DNA of 64,000 bases from Niastella sp. (GTDB lineage: Bacteria > Bacteroidota > Bacteroidia > Chitinophagales > Chitinophagaceae). How positions within the stretch are numbered: position 1 is the first letter of the stretch; every line of letters starts with the position of its first letter. Both the position numbers and the translations under genes were made by a program. This document shows positions 50,255-58,234 of this stretch, in pieces. The notes under the pieces were generated by a model. That model was not told the DNA's origin. It made no database searches and saw nothing but the letters and a program-made list of their open reading frames with translations. The stretch covers positions 1-64,000 of the forward strand of contig JAGIBF010000042.1 in assembly GCA_017744515.1 (NCBI GenBank). The letters are read 5' to 3'.

Positions 50255-50272
50255 CAATACCCCTTTAGGGTA
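50255..50272. promoter_or_regulatory. CAATACCCCTTTAGGGTA motif upstream of the operon
   Basis: An inverted repeat TACCC-CTTTA-GGGTA about 160 nt upstream of the first operon gene. The 5' part CAATACCCCT and following AGGG recur at 54087-54103 in the same orientation. Confidence 0.5.
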
Positions 50273-50316
50273 CTTGTGTTGTGATTTGGGAAGGCGACTC
50301 ATCCTAACTCTGCGAC

Positions 50317-50450
50317 CCTTCGACCCTTCGACAGGCTCAGGGTGACAGATTGAAGAGTGACAGGCTCAGGCTGATGGCTCAGGGTGACAGGCTGAAGGGT
50401 GGCAGGCTCAGGGTGATGGCTCAGGGTGACAGATTGAAGGGTGACAGCAG
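50317..50450. repeat. Family A repeat cluster, degenerate tandem
   Basis: Starts CCCTTCGACCCTTCGACAGG and continues with at least four variants of GGCTCAGGGTGACAG (some GTGATGG or GTGGCAG), ending at the stop codon of the NarL-type regulator gene. Confidence 0.75.
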
Positions 50451-50451
50451 A

Positions 50452-51072
50452 TTACAGCAGGCGGTATTTATTGAGGGCTTCTACTTTGTTCTGCACATGG
50501 AGCTTCTGGTAAATGTTCTTGAGGTGTTTCTTGACTGTTTCGCGGCTGATAGACAGGGTGTCGGCTATCTCTTTGTACAGCATGCCTTTGCCGAGAAGCT
50601 GCAGTACTTCTTTTTCCCGGTCGCTGAGGTCGTTTTGTTGTATATCTGTTTGTACCGGCCTAAATGATCCGATCACTTTACGGGCAATGAAAGGGCTCAT
50701 GGGTGCTCCTCCTCTGGTGAGGTCTATGATGGCTTGCTGTATCTGGGTGCAGGTGGCATCTTTCAGGATGTAACCTGAGGCGCCTGCCCGCAGGGCTTCG
50801 AAGATGCTGTCGACATCGTCCTGCACAGAGCAAATGAGGCATTCACATTGTGGTAGTATGTTTTTTAATTGCCGGATCAGTTCTATGCCCGACATGCCGG
50901 GGAGTTGTATATCTACAATCAGTACATCGGGGGGACGGGTTGTGATATCGGCCAGCACTTTCTCTGCAGAACTATAAGCTGCTACCAGGTGCATCGTCGT
51001 TTCTTCTACAATGCATTGCATGAGGGCTTCTTTATATTGGGGGTTGTCTTCTACCAGTGATACCAAGATCAT
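50452..51072 (-). CDS. NarL/FixJ-type response regulator
   Basis: A 206-residue protein with a receiver domain (Glu8/Asp9 in VEDNP, phospho-acceptor Asp54 in LIVDIQLPGMSG, Lys in YILKDAT) and a LuxR-type DNA-binding domain (LSDREKEVLQLLGKGMLYKE, then IADTLSISRETVKKHLKNIY). It follows the hybrid sensor kinase gene by 3 nt and is its obvious partner. Its most likely target is the secreted-protein operon that begins 355 bp downstream on the same strand; this is inferred from position and a shared promoter motif. Confidence 0.92.
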   Translation of the reverse strand: MILVSLVEDNPQYKEALMQCIVEETTMHLVAAYSSAEKVLADITTRPPDVLIVDIQLPGMSGIELIRQLKNILPQCECLICSVQDDVDSIFEALRAGASGYILKDATCTQIQQAIIDLTRGGAPMSPFIARKVIGSFRPVQTDIQQNDLSDREKEVLQLLGKGMLYKEIADTLSISRETVKKHLKNIYQKLHVQNKVEALNKYRLL

Positions 51073-51075
51073 AGC

Positions 51076-54042
51076 TCAGTGTTTTGCAAGTGATGTTATA
51101 TCGATGCTTATCTGCACGGAAACTCCCTGACCGTTGTCGATCTGCAGGTGGCCGCCTGTTTTTGCGGCGCGCTGCTGCATGTTGCGCATACCATTGCCTT
51201 CTTCCTGCACAGGCTGCGTTATTCCTTTACCATTATCCTGTACTGTTATAAGGAGGGTATCCTGCTGTATTATTGCCGTTAATGATATTTCTGTTGCTCC
51301 GGAATGTTTCATCGCATTGTGTAATGCTTCTTTGACGATGAGGTAAATATCGCGACGCTTTTGTCCGCTTACCGGAATTTGTGGCAACTGTTGTGGATAG
51401 GTAGCCCTGAATTTAATATCCGTATGTTCGAATAGCTTGTATCCTTCCTGCTGCATATAGTACAGCAACTTTTCCAACGTATCATTTTCTGTATTCAAGC
51501 TCCAGATCACCTCGCGCATCCTGGCTGATAATTCGGAGGCTACGTTGTAGATGCGGGCCAGCTCTGTTTTCATTTCGGGGGTGGATGCTTTGCGCGAAGC
51601 CAGCTCTGCCTGTAGCCTGATGCCTGACAGGCCCGCGCCCAGATCGTCGTGTATTTCTCCGCTGATGCGATGCCGCTCCTGCTCTATCGCCAATTGTTTT
51701 TCGAGGCGGCGCATCTGTTGTTTCCACCGGATGCCGATATAATACCGGGATAACAACCATAGCAATATACCTGCGCTAATAACAAGGAGCACGATGAACC
51801 ACCAGGTTTGCCACCAGAAGGGAGGCATGTAAAAACTTATCTGTGCTGTAGTCTCACTCCACCGGACTCCATCAGCTGAACAGCGTACTTCAAATGTATA
51901 ATGGCCTGCTCCGAGGTGAGAATAGATGACATTATTATCGGATGTAGCAGCTGACCAATCTTCGTTCAATCCTTTTAGGCGGTATTGGTACCTGATACCT
52001 CGGGGATCGGCCAGATACACGGAGAGGAATTCAATCTTTATGGTACGATTGCCTTCTGGTAAATTTAATACCGGGGTTGTTTCGCCCGGTGTTTGCCAGG
52101 ATATATTATCGTTGGAAGATGCAAATGTGTTGATGAAGACTTCGGGTAATGATCTTTGCCGGGTGATGCTGGCAGGATTGCAGGTGATCACTTTATCTTT
52201 AGCGGTTAGCCATATCGTGCCGGTTGAATCTTTATAAATTTTACGACCAGCGTAATCTTCACCTGAGTAGCCTGTATAGTTATCATATACGATCCAGGCC
52301 GTTGGGCTGCCGGCATTGGTAAGATCAAGAAATGCCAGGCGCTGGTTGTCTACTACCACCAATGTGTTGTTATCATATGCCAGCACAGCGCTCACTTCGC
52401 CTTTAAATATGGTAGTGGCCCTGCGCACTGGTTGCTGTCCCCGCTGGTAACTATACAATCCATTTCTTGTTGCTATCCAATAGCGTCCTTCGGCATCCTG
52501 ATCGATGGAGCGAACAAATAATGAGTCGAGTTCTTTTACAGCGTGTATCGTATCATGGAGTATGATGCCTGCTCCTTTCCGGGTAAAGGCCCACCTGTTT
52601 TGCTGGTTATCTTTATAAAGGTGATAGACCATGCTGTTGTTGTATCCATTCGGGAAAAAGAGGTCTTTATATCCTTCGCCCCGGACCCATTTTTTCAACC
52701 CTCTATAGGTAGCGAGGTACAGATTATTGCCGGTTTCGTCTTCTATCATCGAGGCTATGCCCGCCCGCTCGATATAATGCACGGTGTACTGGTCATGATC
52801 GACTTCTATCAATCCATAATGGAAAGGAAAGAACAGGTGACCGTTTGACAGGCGGATTGCTTCCTCCGATTGCGATAGAAAAAAACGTTGTATCTGTGGG
52901 GTCATTCCTTTCACTTGTTCTGCCCGCAATGTTTTCACCGTGTTGTTTTGGAGGTACCATATCCCATTATTATGACCGCTAAACCAGGTTTGTGCTCCCG
53001 CTCCGGGTAGAATACCAAGCACCACACCATTCCCTTCTTTTTTAAAACGCAGCTCCCGGAAGTAAAAGTTGTACCAGGCGCGCAGACCATTGACCGAACC
53101 CAACCATAGTGCATCGAACTTATCGACCATGATATCCTGGTATTTTTCATCTGATACCACGACAGGCTCTATAACGCCTTTGCTTACCTTGAAAATAGTA
53201 TCATGGTTATTATTGAAATACAGGTCGCCAGTGGAAGTACCTACCAGATTGTGTTTAAGCGGAAAACCATCGTGTGCAAATTGTACGTACCGCGTAGTAT
53301 CGAAAGAACGTTCTTTCAGTGCAAGTTTATAGAATGCCTGTTGTTTCAGGTCGTAGTAATATAATTGTTCAGCCCCTGCTTTACAGATATCCAACAGATA
53401 GTGGGCAATGCGTCCAATGGAATCAAGTTTTCCCGCTTTGATCTGCCACCAATAGCCTTTCCTTGTAAATATATTAATTGCACCATTGGTGCCGGGGAGG
53501 GCCTTGATGATGTCGGTATTTTCCAACGGCCTGAGTTGGGTAAACTGTCTGCTTTGAAGATCGAAGGTATAATGTACCAGAAAGCTGGCAGACGGCGTGG
53601 GTAATGGTGTGATGTTGAACAGGTATAATTTGTTGTTCTGTACTGCCTGATAGCTCCAGAACTGGCTGGTAACGCCTTCGGGCAGCGGGAAAGAATTCAT
53701 TTTATCACCAGCGACGATGCTAAGCCCACTCTTTGTCAACACTGAAAGGCTGACTTTATTCAACTGGATAATATCGTTGCTCTCGTTATCGCGCAGGCCA
53801 TCGGTTGTATAATAATTCCTAAAGCCAAGTCCGTCGAACCGGCTCAACCCGGCCTGGGTACCTATCCAGAGATATCCGCGCAGGTCCTGGAAAAGACTGC
53901 AAATGGTCATATCGGCCAGCCCATTGCCCGTAGTATAGTTTCCGGAGGTGTAATTGCGCGTAAAATCCTGCGCCTGCGCGGGTTGTAGGGTGCCGATGCA
54001 GCAGAGCCCCGCGAGGGCAGTTATAAGCAGTTGACGGTACAT
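51076..54042 (-). CDS. Two-component sensor with periplasmic propeller and HisKA_3 kinase
   Basis: A 988-residue sensor. Signal peptide residues 1-24. Periplasmic Reg_prop-type beta-propeller repeats begin with MTICSLFQDLRGYLWIGTQA and GLSRFDG; other blades show DALWLGSVNGLRAWYN and RYWIATRNGLYSY. A Y_Y_Y-type domain (RYQYRLKGLNEDWSAATSDN) precedes one TM helix (about residues 745-765). The HisKA_3 motif EIHDDLGAGLSGIRLQ gives phospho-acceptor His798, and the ATPase domain has KEALHNAMKHSGA and DNGKG. Architecture parallels SusR-like hybrid sensors of Bacteroidota but the regulator is a separate protein. It presumably detects a periplasmic glycan or other ligand. Confidence 0.92.
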   Translation of the reverse strand: MYRQLLITALAGLCCIGTLQPAQAQDFTRNYTSGNYTTGNGLADMTICSLFQDLRGYLWIGTQAGLSRFDGLGFRNYYTTDGLRDNESNDIIQLNKVSLSVLTKSGLSIVAGDKMNSFPLPEGVTSQFWSYQAVQNNKLYLFNITPLPTPSASFLVHYTFDLQSRQFTQLRPLENTDIIKALPGTNGAINIFTRKGYWWQIKAGKLDSIGRIAHYLLDICKAGAEQLYYYDLKQQAFYKLALKERSFDTTRYVQFAHDGFPLKHNLVGTSTGDLYFNNNHDTIFKVSKGVIEPVVVSDEKYQDIMVDKFDALWLGSVNGLRAWYNFYFRELRFKKEGNGVVLGILPGAGAQTWFSGHNNGIWYLQNNTVKTLRAEQVKGMTPQIQRFFLSQSEEAIRLSNGHLFFPFHYGLIEVDHDQYTVHYIERAGIASMIEDETGNNLYLATYRGLKKWVRGEGYKDLFFPNGYNNSMVYHLYKDNQQNRWAFTRKGAGIILHDTIHAVKELDSLFVRSIDQDAEGRYWIATRNGLYSYQRGQQPVRRATTIFKGEVSAVLAYDNNTLVVVDNQRLAFLDLTNAGSPTAWIVYDNYTGYSGEDYAGRKIYKDSTGTIWLTAKDKVITCNPASITRQRSLPEVFINTFASSNDNISWQTPGETTPVLNLPEGNRTIKIEFLSVYLADPRGIRYQYRLKGLNEDWSAATSDNNVIYSHLGAGHYTFEVRCSADGVRWSETTAQISFYMPPFWWQTWWFIVLLVISAGILLWLLSRYYIGIRWKQQMRRLEKQLAIEQERHRISGEIHDDLGAGLSGIRLQAELASRKASTPEMKTELARIYNVASELSARMREVIWSLNTENDTLEKLLYYMQQEGYKLFEHTDIKFRATYPQQLPQIPVSGQKRRDIYLIVKEALHNAMKHSGATEISLTAIIQQDTLLITVQDNGKGITQPVQEEGNGMRNMQQRAAKTGGHLQIDNGQGVSVQISIDITSLAKH

Positions 54043-54086
54043 GCGGGATTTAGTGTGCTCAAAAGAACAAAATATTGCCGACCTGA

Positions 54087-54103
54087 CAATACCCCTAAAG
54101 GGG
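54087..54103. promoter_or_regulatory. CAATACCCCTAAAGGGG motif upstream of the sensor kinase
   Basis: Contains the perfect inverted repeat CCCC-TAAA-GGGG at 54092-54103, 45 nt before the kinase ATG. It shares CAATACCCCT...AGGG with the motif upstream of the secreted-protein operon. Confidence 0.55.
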
Positions 54104-54176
54104 AAAGGGGCATGCTTGCAACCGGGAGCAGGTATAAAGCTGGTAGGGGGCGTCCATAAGGCAGAACAGGAGCAAA

Positions 54177-54231
54177 GTCTCTATAAGGTCTTTATAATGT
54201 CTCTGAAAGGTCTCTGTAAGGTCTCTATAAA
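54177..54231. repeat. Five tandem 11-bp repeats (GTCTCTATAAG type)
   Basis: Copies read GTCTCTATAAG, GTCTTTATAAT, GTCTCTGAAAG, GTCTCTGTAAG and GTCTCTATAAA without gaps. The 11-bp period is one helical turn, so bound proteins would align on one face. It lies 135-190 nt upstream of the sensor kinase. Confidence 0.75.
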
Positions 54232-54275
54232 CCTGTTGGTTAAAAACTTCAACCAGGGTTGTTTTTCTTTAAAAA

Positions 54276-54371
54276 CCCTTCGACAAGCTCAGGGTGACAG
54301 AGGGGTTGAGTTCAGAGTGACAGAAAGGTTGAGCTCAGGGTGGCAGAGAGGTCGAGCTCAGGGTGGCAGCC
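54276..54371. repeat. Family A repeat cluster, degenerate tandem
   Basis: One full copy CCCTTCGACAAGCTCAGGGT then three decayed units of the form GTTGAGTTCAGAGTGACAG and GAGCTCAGGGTGGCAG. Confidence 0.75.
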
Positions 54372-54615
54372 AGATCAAGGAGTGAGGCAGGGACAAAAAA
54401 AAGGCCCGGATAGAAATCCAGACCATTTATAATCCAATATCCTATGAAAAACCGTTTAACATATGTCAAACGGCATACCAATTCTGTTTAAAGCCAAAAT
54501 ACCCAGTTCCCACAGACTTGCTTTACAGTTTTGCGGATTTACTTCCGCATTTTCAATGTCCAATTCCCCGAAATTCAGGCATTGGGTACCCGAAGGAACA
54601 TATTATCCCTTTTGT

Positions 54616-57081
54616 CTATTTCACCAATTCGACCCTTGCAGCCTTACCAGTAAATTCTATAACAGCGGATGCAAATTTGCCGCCTGCCAGGCTAATAGGT
54701 TTACTATCCTTAGCCGCCACTGCCGGTTTGCCATTTACTGTTATGGAAGAAAAGCTGGCCGTGGTTGGTATCAACAGGTTGAACTTTCTTACCTGCTTCC
54801 GTTTGTAGGCTGCTTCATTGTTTGTCTTGATATCGATGGCAATGGTAGTTCCCTGTGGCGTAGCTGTGAATGTGATCAGCTCGTAATCGGCTTTTTCCAG
54901 TGTCCTGGTGCTGGAACCATCGTCATCGTAGAAAACGTAGGAAGAAGGGATCTCCGAAGGATAATACAGCAAGCTGATGTCTTTAGAATTATAGGTGTCG
55001 GTTGACTTGATCGAGTCTGCCTGCCATAAAGGAATAAAACCTCCCGCTCTTGCAAACAGGGGAATGCGGTTGATATCGACCGGCTGACTGAGCCATTGTT
55101 TACCATTGAGCAGGGTATTGTCGTAAAAGTTGTACCACTTTCCTTCCGGCAGGTATAGCTGGCGGGTAGTGGCACCCTGGGTGGTAATGGGAACTACCAT
55201 CAGGTTATCTCCCCAGAGGTATTGTTCGTCGGCTTTGAAGGCTTCCGGATCAACGAAATTGTAATAGTATAAGGGGCGCATCAATGGCTTGCCCAATACT
55301 GCCTGGTCATAGGCCAAGGTATAATTATAAGGAAGTAGCTGATAACGCAGGTTGATATAATTGCGAACAATGGCCTTAGTAGTTGCATCCCACAACGCTG
55401 GTTCCGAGGGAATGTTTTTGATCGCTTTGTCATAATCTTCGAGGGCTGTACCGTGTGGACGGAAGATTGGTGTAAATGCCGCAAACTGCAGCCAACGGGT
55501 GTATAGTTCTGCATCGGCCTGATCGGCTGTGGCGAAACCGCCGGCATCTGCATGTACGAATGGCAGGCCACTGGCGCTCATGCCCAGCAATACGGGGAAT
55601 TGTGATTTAAGGCCGCTCCAGTTGCGTGCAACGTCGCCCGTCCAGGGAAAAACGCTGTAGCGTTGGCTACCTGCAAAGCCGGCCCTGTTGAGGTGAAACA
55701 AACGGTCAGACGAATTGTCATCTCTGTATTTCTCAAACAGCATCTTGCTCCAATAGTGACCGTATACATTGTGTACTTCATCGGCATTCATCGGCCGGTT
55801 TACTCCGTAGTCTTTCAGGTTGTGTACTACCTCCGCAGGATGTTTTTCTGGTTCGCCCAGATCGGACCACCAGCCTGCAACTCCATTTGATATCTGTTTT
55901 TTATAGTATTTCCAGAACCAATCCTGGGCAGGCTTGCGGAAAATATCCAGCAGGCCGCCATTGCCAAAATACAGATCGGTAAAGTTGTAGGGTTTGTTGG
56001 TTGCATCTGTGGCCAGGAATGGCGTAGCCTCTGTATAGGTTTTCGAAGTGCGGAGAATAAACGGCTCGGTGATCAATACAGACTTCAGGTTGTCTTTCGT
56101 GCGGAAGTTTTCGATCATAAGTTTGGGGTTGGGCCATTTGGTTGTGTTCACCCAATCGAGATTGCCCAATGTTCCTTTGATGTCATCTCCGAACCAGAAC
56201 AGATCGAAGATCAGTCCATCCATAGGGAATTTATCGTCCCGCATTTTCTTAACTACCTGCTGTACCTGTTCCTGGCTGCGGTAACCAAACCGTGATACAA
56301 AGTTGCCCAGCGCCCAACGCGGCGGCAAAGGTTGGCGACCGGTAATGGCCGTATAGTTCTTTAGCATCTCATCCATGTTTCTGCCAAAAACAACATAGAA
56401 TGTAAGCTCACCGCTCATGAAGCCTGCTTCCAATACATTCTTATCTGTAAGGCCGATATCAAAATATCCTTTGGAGGGGTTGTCGAAAAACAAAGCGTAC
56501 CCGGCAGAGGAAATAAGTACAGGCACTGAGAAGTTTAGGTTATCGGCGCCGAGACCATAACCATAGGCTGCGGTGTTGTAAAGATTGAACCGGTAGCCGC
56601 GGCGGTCCATCGGGATGGCGCGCTCCCCTCCGCCGAAAAACTTTTCCTGATCGCTCAGCTGAAAGCGGAAGCCATTGTTATCGCCTTGTGTAAAGAATGA
56701 AGCGGACTTGACTTTTACTTCTTTACCGGATTTGAAATACAGCTTATCGCGTTGGATTACGACGCTCGTATTGTTTTCCCACTCTATTGTTTGTGAAGTG
56801 GTGACTGTTATTTTGGTAGTGATTGCCTGTGGTTTGGTGATCACGGCATCTGATACCTGCTCTCCACGGGTGTAGCCGGCAGGACGATAAGTGGTTTTAA
56901 CAACCGGCACTGTAAATGGCTGAAATGTCCATTCGCCTTCTTTGGTCGTGTACACAACCTCATCTGCTTTACCAGTGAAGGGATCTTTGCCTACTGTATT
57001 GACGGCTACTTTTTGTGCGTGGGCAAGGGTAAGCAGGAAGAGGAGTACCAGGGTCACAGTGGTTTTCTGCATGGTTTGCAT
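54616..57081 (-). CDS. GH31 alpha-glucosidase-family glycoside hydrolase
   Basis: An 821-residue exported enzyme. Signal peptide residues 1-22 (LVLLFLLTLAHAQ). The N-terminal galactose-mutarotase-like domain is followed by the (beta/alpha)8 barrel with nucleophile Asp407 in GWWSDLGEPE and acid/base Asp483 in FPWTGDVARNW. C-terminal beta domains include DUF5110-like NGKPAVAAKDSKPISLAG. GH31 enzymes hydrolyse or transfer alpha-glucosyl, alpha-xylosyl or sulfoquinovosyl groups; the WWSDLGEPE context suits alpha-glucosidase/transglucosidase members. It acts in the periplasm or outer leaflet. It is not near a SusCD pair, so it is a stand-alone gene. A strong terminator separates it from the upstream neighbour. 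Confidence 0.92.
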   Translation of the reverse strand: MQTMQKTTVTLVLLFLLTLAHAQKVAVNTVGKDPFTGKADEVVYTTKEGEWTFQPFTVPVVKTTYRPAGYTRGEQVSDAVITKPQAITTKITVTTSQTIEWENNTSVVIQRDKLYFKSGKEVKVKSASFFTQGDNNGFRFQLSDQEKFFGGGERAIPMDRRGYRFNLYNTAAYGYGLGADNLNFSVPVLISSAGYALFFDNPSKGYFDIGLTDKNVLEAGFMSGELTFYVVFGRNMDEMLKNYTAITGRQPLPPRWALGNFVSRFGYRSQEQVQQVVKKMRDDKFPMDGLIFDLFWFGDDIKGTLGNLDWVNTTKWPNPKLMIENFRTKDNLKSVLITEPFILRTSKTYTEATPFLATDATNKPYNFTDLYFGNGGLLDIFRKPAQDWFWKYYKKQISNGVAGWWSDLGEPEKHPAEVVHNLKDYGVNRPMNADEVHNVYGHYWSKMLFEKYRDDNSSDRLFHLNRAGFAGSQRYSVFPWTGDVARNWSGLKSQFPVLLGMSASGLPFVHADAGGFATADQADAELYTRWLQFAAFTPIFRPHGTALEDYDKAIKNIPSEPALWDATTKAIVRNYINLRYQLLPYNYTLAYDQAVLGKPLMRPLYYYNFVDPEAFKADEQYLWGDNLMVVPITTQGATTRQLYLPEGKWYNFYDNTLLNGKQWLSQPVDINRIPLFARAGGFIPLWQADSIKSTDTYNSKDISLLYYPSEIPSSYVFYDDDGSSTRTLEKADYELITFTATPQGTTIAIDIKTNNEAAYKRKQVRKFNLLIPTTASFSSITVNGKPAVAAKDSKPISLAGGKFASAVIEFTGKAARVELVK

Positions 57082-57099
57082 TTGGCGTCAATTTATAAA

Positions 57100-57141
57100 A
57101 ACAAAGGGTGCCGTCAAAAAAATTGACAGCACCCTTTTGTT
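57100..57141 (-). terminator. Terminator of the LolA-fold gene
   Basis: AACAAAGGGTGC and GTCAA pair with TTGAC and GCACCCTTTTGTT around a 5-nt loop, with one mismatch and one bulge. On the minus strand the stem is followed by TTTTTATAAATT. Confidence 0.8.
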
Positions 57142-57217
57142 AAAGTCAATGAGGTATCGAAGTTCTAAGGTGAGCCGCCCTGCCACACGGCTTCAGCAAC
57201 GCTGCAGGGCTACCCAC

Positions 57218-57233
57218 CTTCACTTAAGTGAAG
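57218..57233. other. 16-bp palindrome just after the LolA-fold stop
   Basis: CTTCACTTAAGTGAAG, perfectly self-complementary, one base beyond the stop codon. It may add to transcript end formation. Confidence 0.5.
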
Positions 57234-57234
57234 A

Positions 57235-57960
57235 TTAAGGCTTATCGAATATTTTAGTATCTATTTCTTTATTTACTTCCACTTTTTTAACTGTTACATT
57301 CAGCGTCATACCCTGGGGCAGCTCAATGGAAGAAGTGTATGGTGTCACAAAACCATAATCTGTTTTCTTGTAATCGGAGAAGGTAACGCCTTGCTCCATT
57401 TCCTGGCCACCAGCGCTTATTTTTGAAACTGTTTTTACAACATAGTATGTAGTGGGGTCAATGTAAAAAGACAGGTTGCCGCCTTCTTTGGTAGTTACTT
57501 TCAATTTCCATGCTTTCACTCCATTCACATCTTCCTGGCCGGCCAACTCTACTTTATTGCCTTTGGTTGCATAGTCGAGCAGGGCACCGCCGGGATACAA
57601 CTGGGACTTGCCCAATTTTGCCTGTTCTTCGGGCATTGGTTCAGCAGTTACCTGTCCTGCCATTGGGTTGATGCTCCAGCCACCTTTATCGGCAGTGATG
57701 CAGTTTACGATCTTCTGGCCACCAAAATCGATCTCGCTGAGGGAGCCTTTGCCGTACAGCACCGTGGTGGTGCTGGTTGCCTGGTTGCCCATCACTTCCA
57801 TATCGGCTTCGATGCGGAGGGATTTCATGGCGTTGATCTTGTCTTTGCCGCCAATGGCTTCAATGTGTTTATTAACGATCTCGTCTACTGTTTGAGCCTG
57901 CACCGCAAAGCTTGCAGATAAGCTTGCCAGGGCCACTACTGATACACGCAGTAATTTCAT
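57235..57960 (-). CDS. Exported LolA-fold (outer-membrane lipoprotein-sorting-like) protein
   Basis: A protein of 241 residues from MKLLRVSVVALASLSASFAVQAQ, a clear signal peptide; a longer frame upstream is rejected. TVDEIVNKHIEAIGGKDKIN is the usual start of Bacteroidota proteins annotated as outer membrane lipoprotein-sorting proteins. The body forms beta strands with GNKVELAGQEDVNGVKAWKL and FYIDPTTYYVVKTVSKI, as in the LolA/LolB half-barrel. A hydrophobic-cargo role in the periplasm is plausible but not shown; true LolA is usually a separate gene. Confidence 0.75.
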   Translation of the reverse strand: MKLLRVSVVALASLSASFAVQAQTVDEIVNKHIEAIGGKDKINAMKSLRIEADMEVMGNQATSTTTVLYGKGSLSEIDFGGQKIVNCITADKGGWSINPMAGQVTAEPMPEEQAKLGKSQLYPGGALLDYATKGNKVELAGQEDVNGVKAWKLKVTTKEGGNLSFYIDPTTYYVVKTVSKISAGGQEMEQGVTFSDYKKTDYGFVTPYTSSIELPQGMTLNVTVKKVEVNKEIDTKIFDKP

Positions 57961-58094
57961 GATATTTATTTTTAATTTGATAATACCGGGATAACGAAAT
58001 GGTGAACAAAGGGTCGTCAGAACAGTGTAGATGGCAGTTACCGCCGTCCCCGTTGCAATGTTAGACGTAAAATGGCTGATAATATTACAAAGGG

Positions 58095-58109
58095 TCATAA
58101 ATTTTATGA
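58095..58109. promoter_or_regulatory. 15-bp palindrome in the ade/LolA-fold divergent region
   Basis: TCATAAATTTTATGA has perfect 7-bp arms around one central T. It lies 135 bp before the LolA-fold start and 126 bp before ade; a candidate shared operator. Confidence 0.4.
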
Positions 58110-58201
58110 CTGGTCATCGCGATGGGGACTCTTTGGGACAAGGGTATTGAATTTCACAGGAATGCAATAGTGAATGACTGGTTTCCGAGGCCAAATGGCA
58201 C

Positions 58202-58209
58202 TATATTTA
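58202..58209 (+). promoter_or_regulatory. -7-like element of ade
   Basis: TATATTTA, one mismatch from TAnnTTTG, 25 nt before the ATG. Confidence 0.4.
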
Positions 58210-58234
58210 CCAACATAAACCAGCTTTATTTTCC

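Larger units (their letters stand above)
50097..50451. other. Spacer between two-component pair and secreted-protein operon
   Basis: No gene. It holds the promoter region of the operon, a dyad motif at 50255-50272 shared with the kinase promoter region, and a family A repeat cluster next to the regulator stop codon. Confidence 0.6.
54043..54615. other. Spacer upstream of the sensor kinase, repeat- and motif-rich
   Basis: No gene. From left to right it holds the CAATACCCCT motif, a five-copy 11-bp array, a family A cluster, then small hairpins CCGTTT-AAACGG (about 54450-54472) and TGCGGA-TCCGCA (about 54533-54550). The kinase gene reads away to the left and the GH31 gene ends at its right border. 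Confidence 0.6.

Noticed and set aside
39342..54371. CRISPR-like appearance of repeat clusters at 39342, 50317 and 54276
   Set aside because: Units vary in sequence and spacing, there are no uniform spacers and no cas genes in the window.
54463..55005. 180-codon plus-strand open frame at the 3' end of the GH31 gene
   Set aside because: Mostly antisense to GH31; the translation is Cys-, Phe- and Ser-rich without a pattern, and it starts in a spacer with no promoter.
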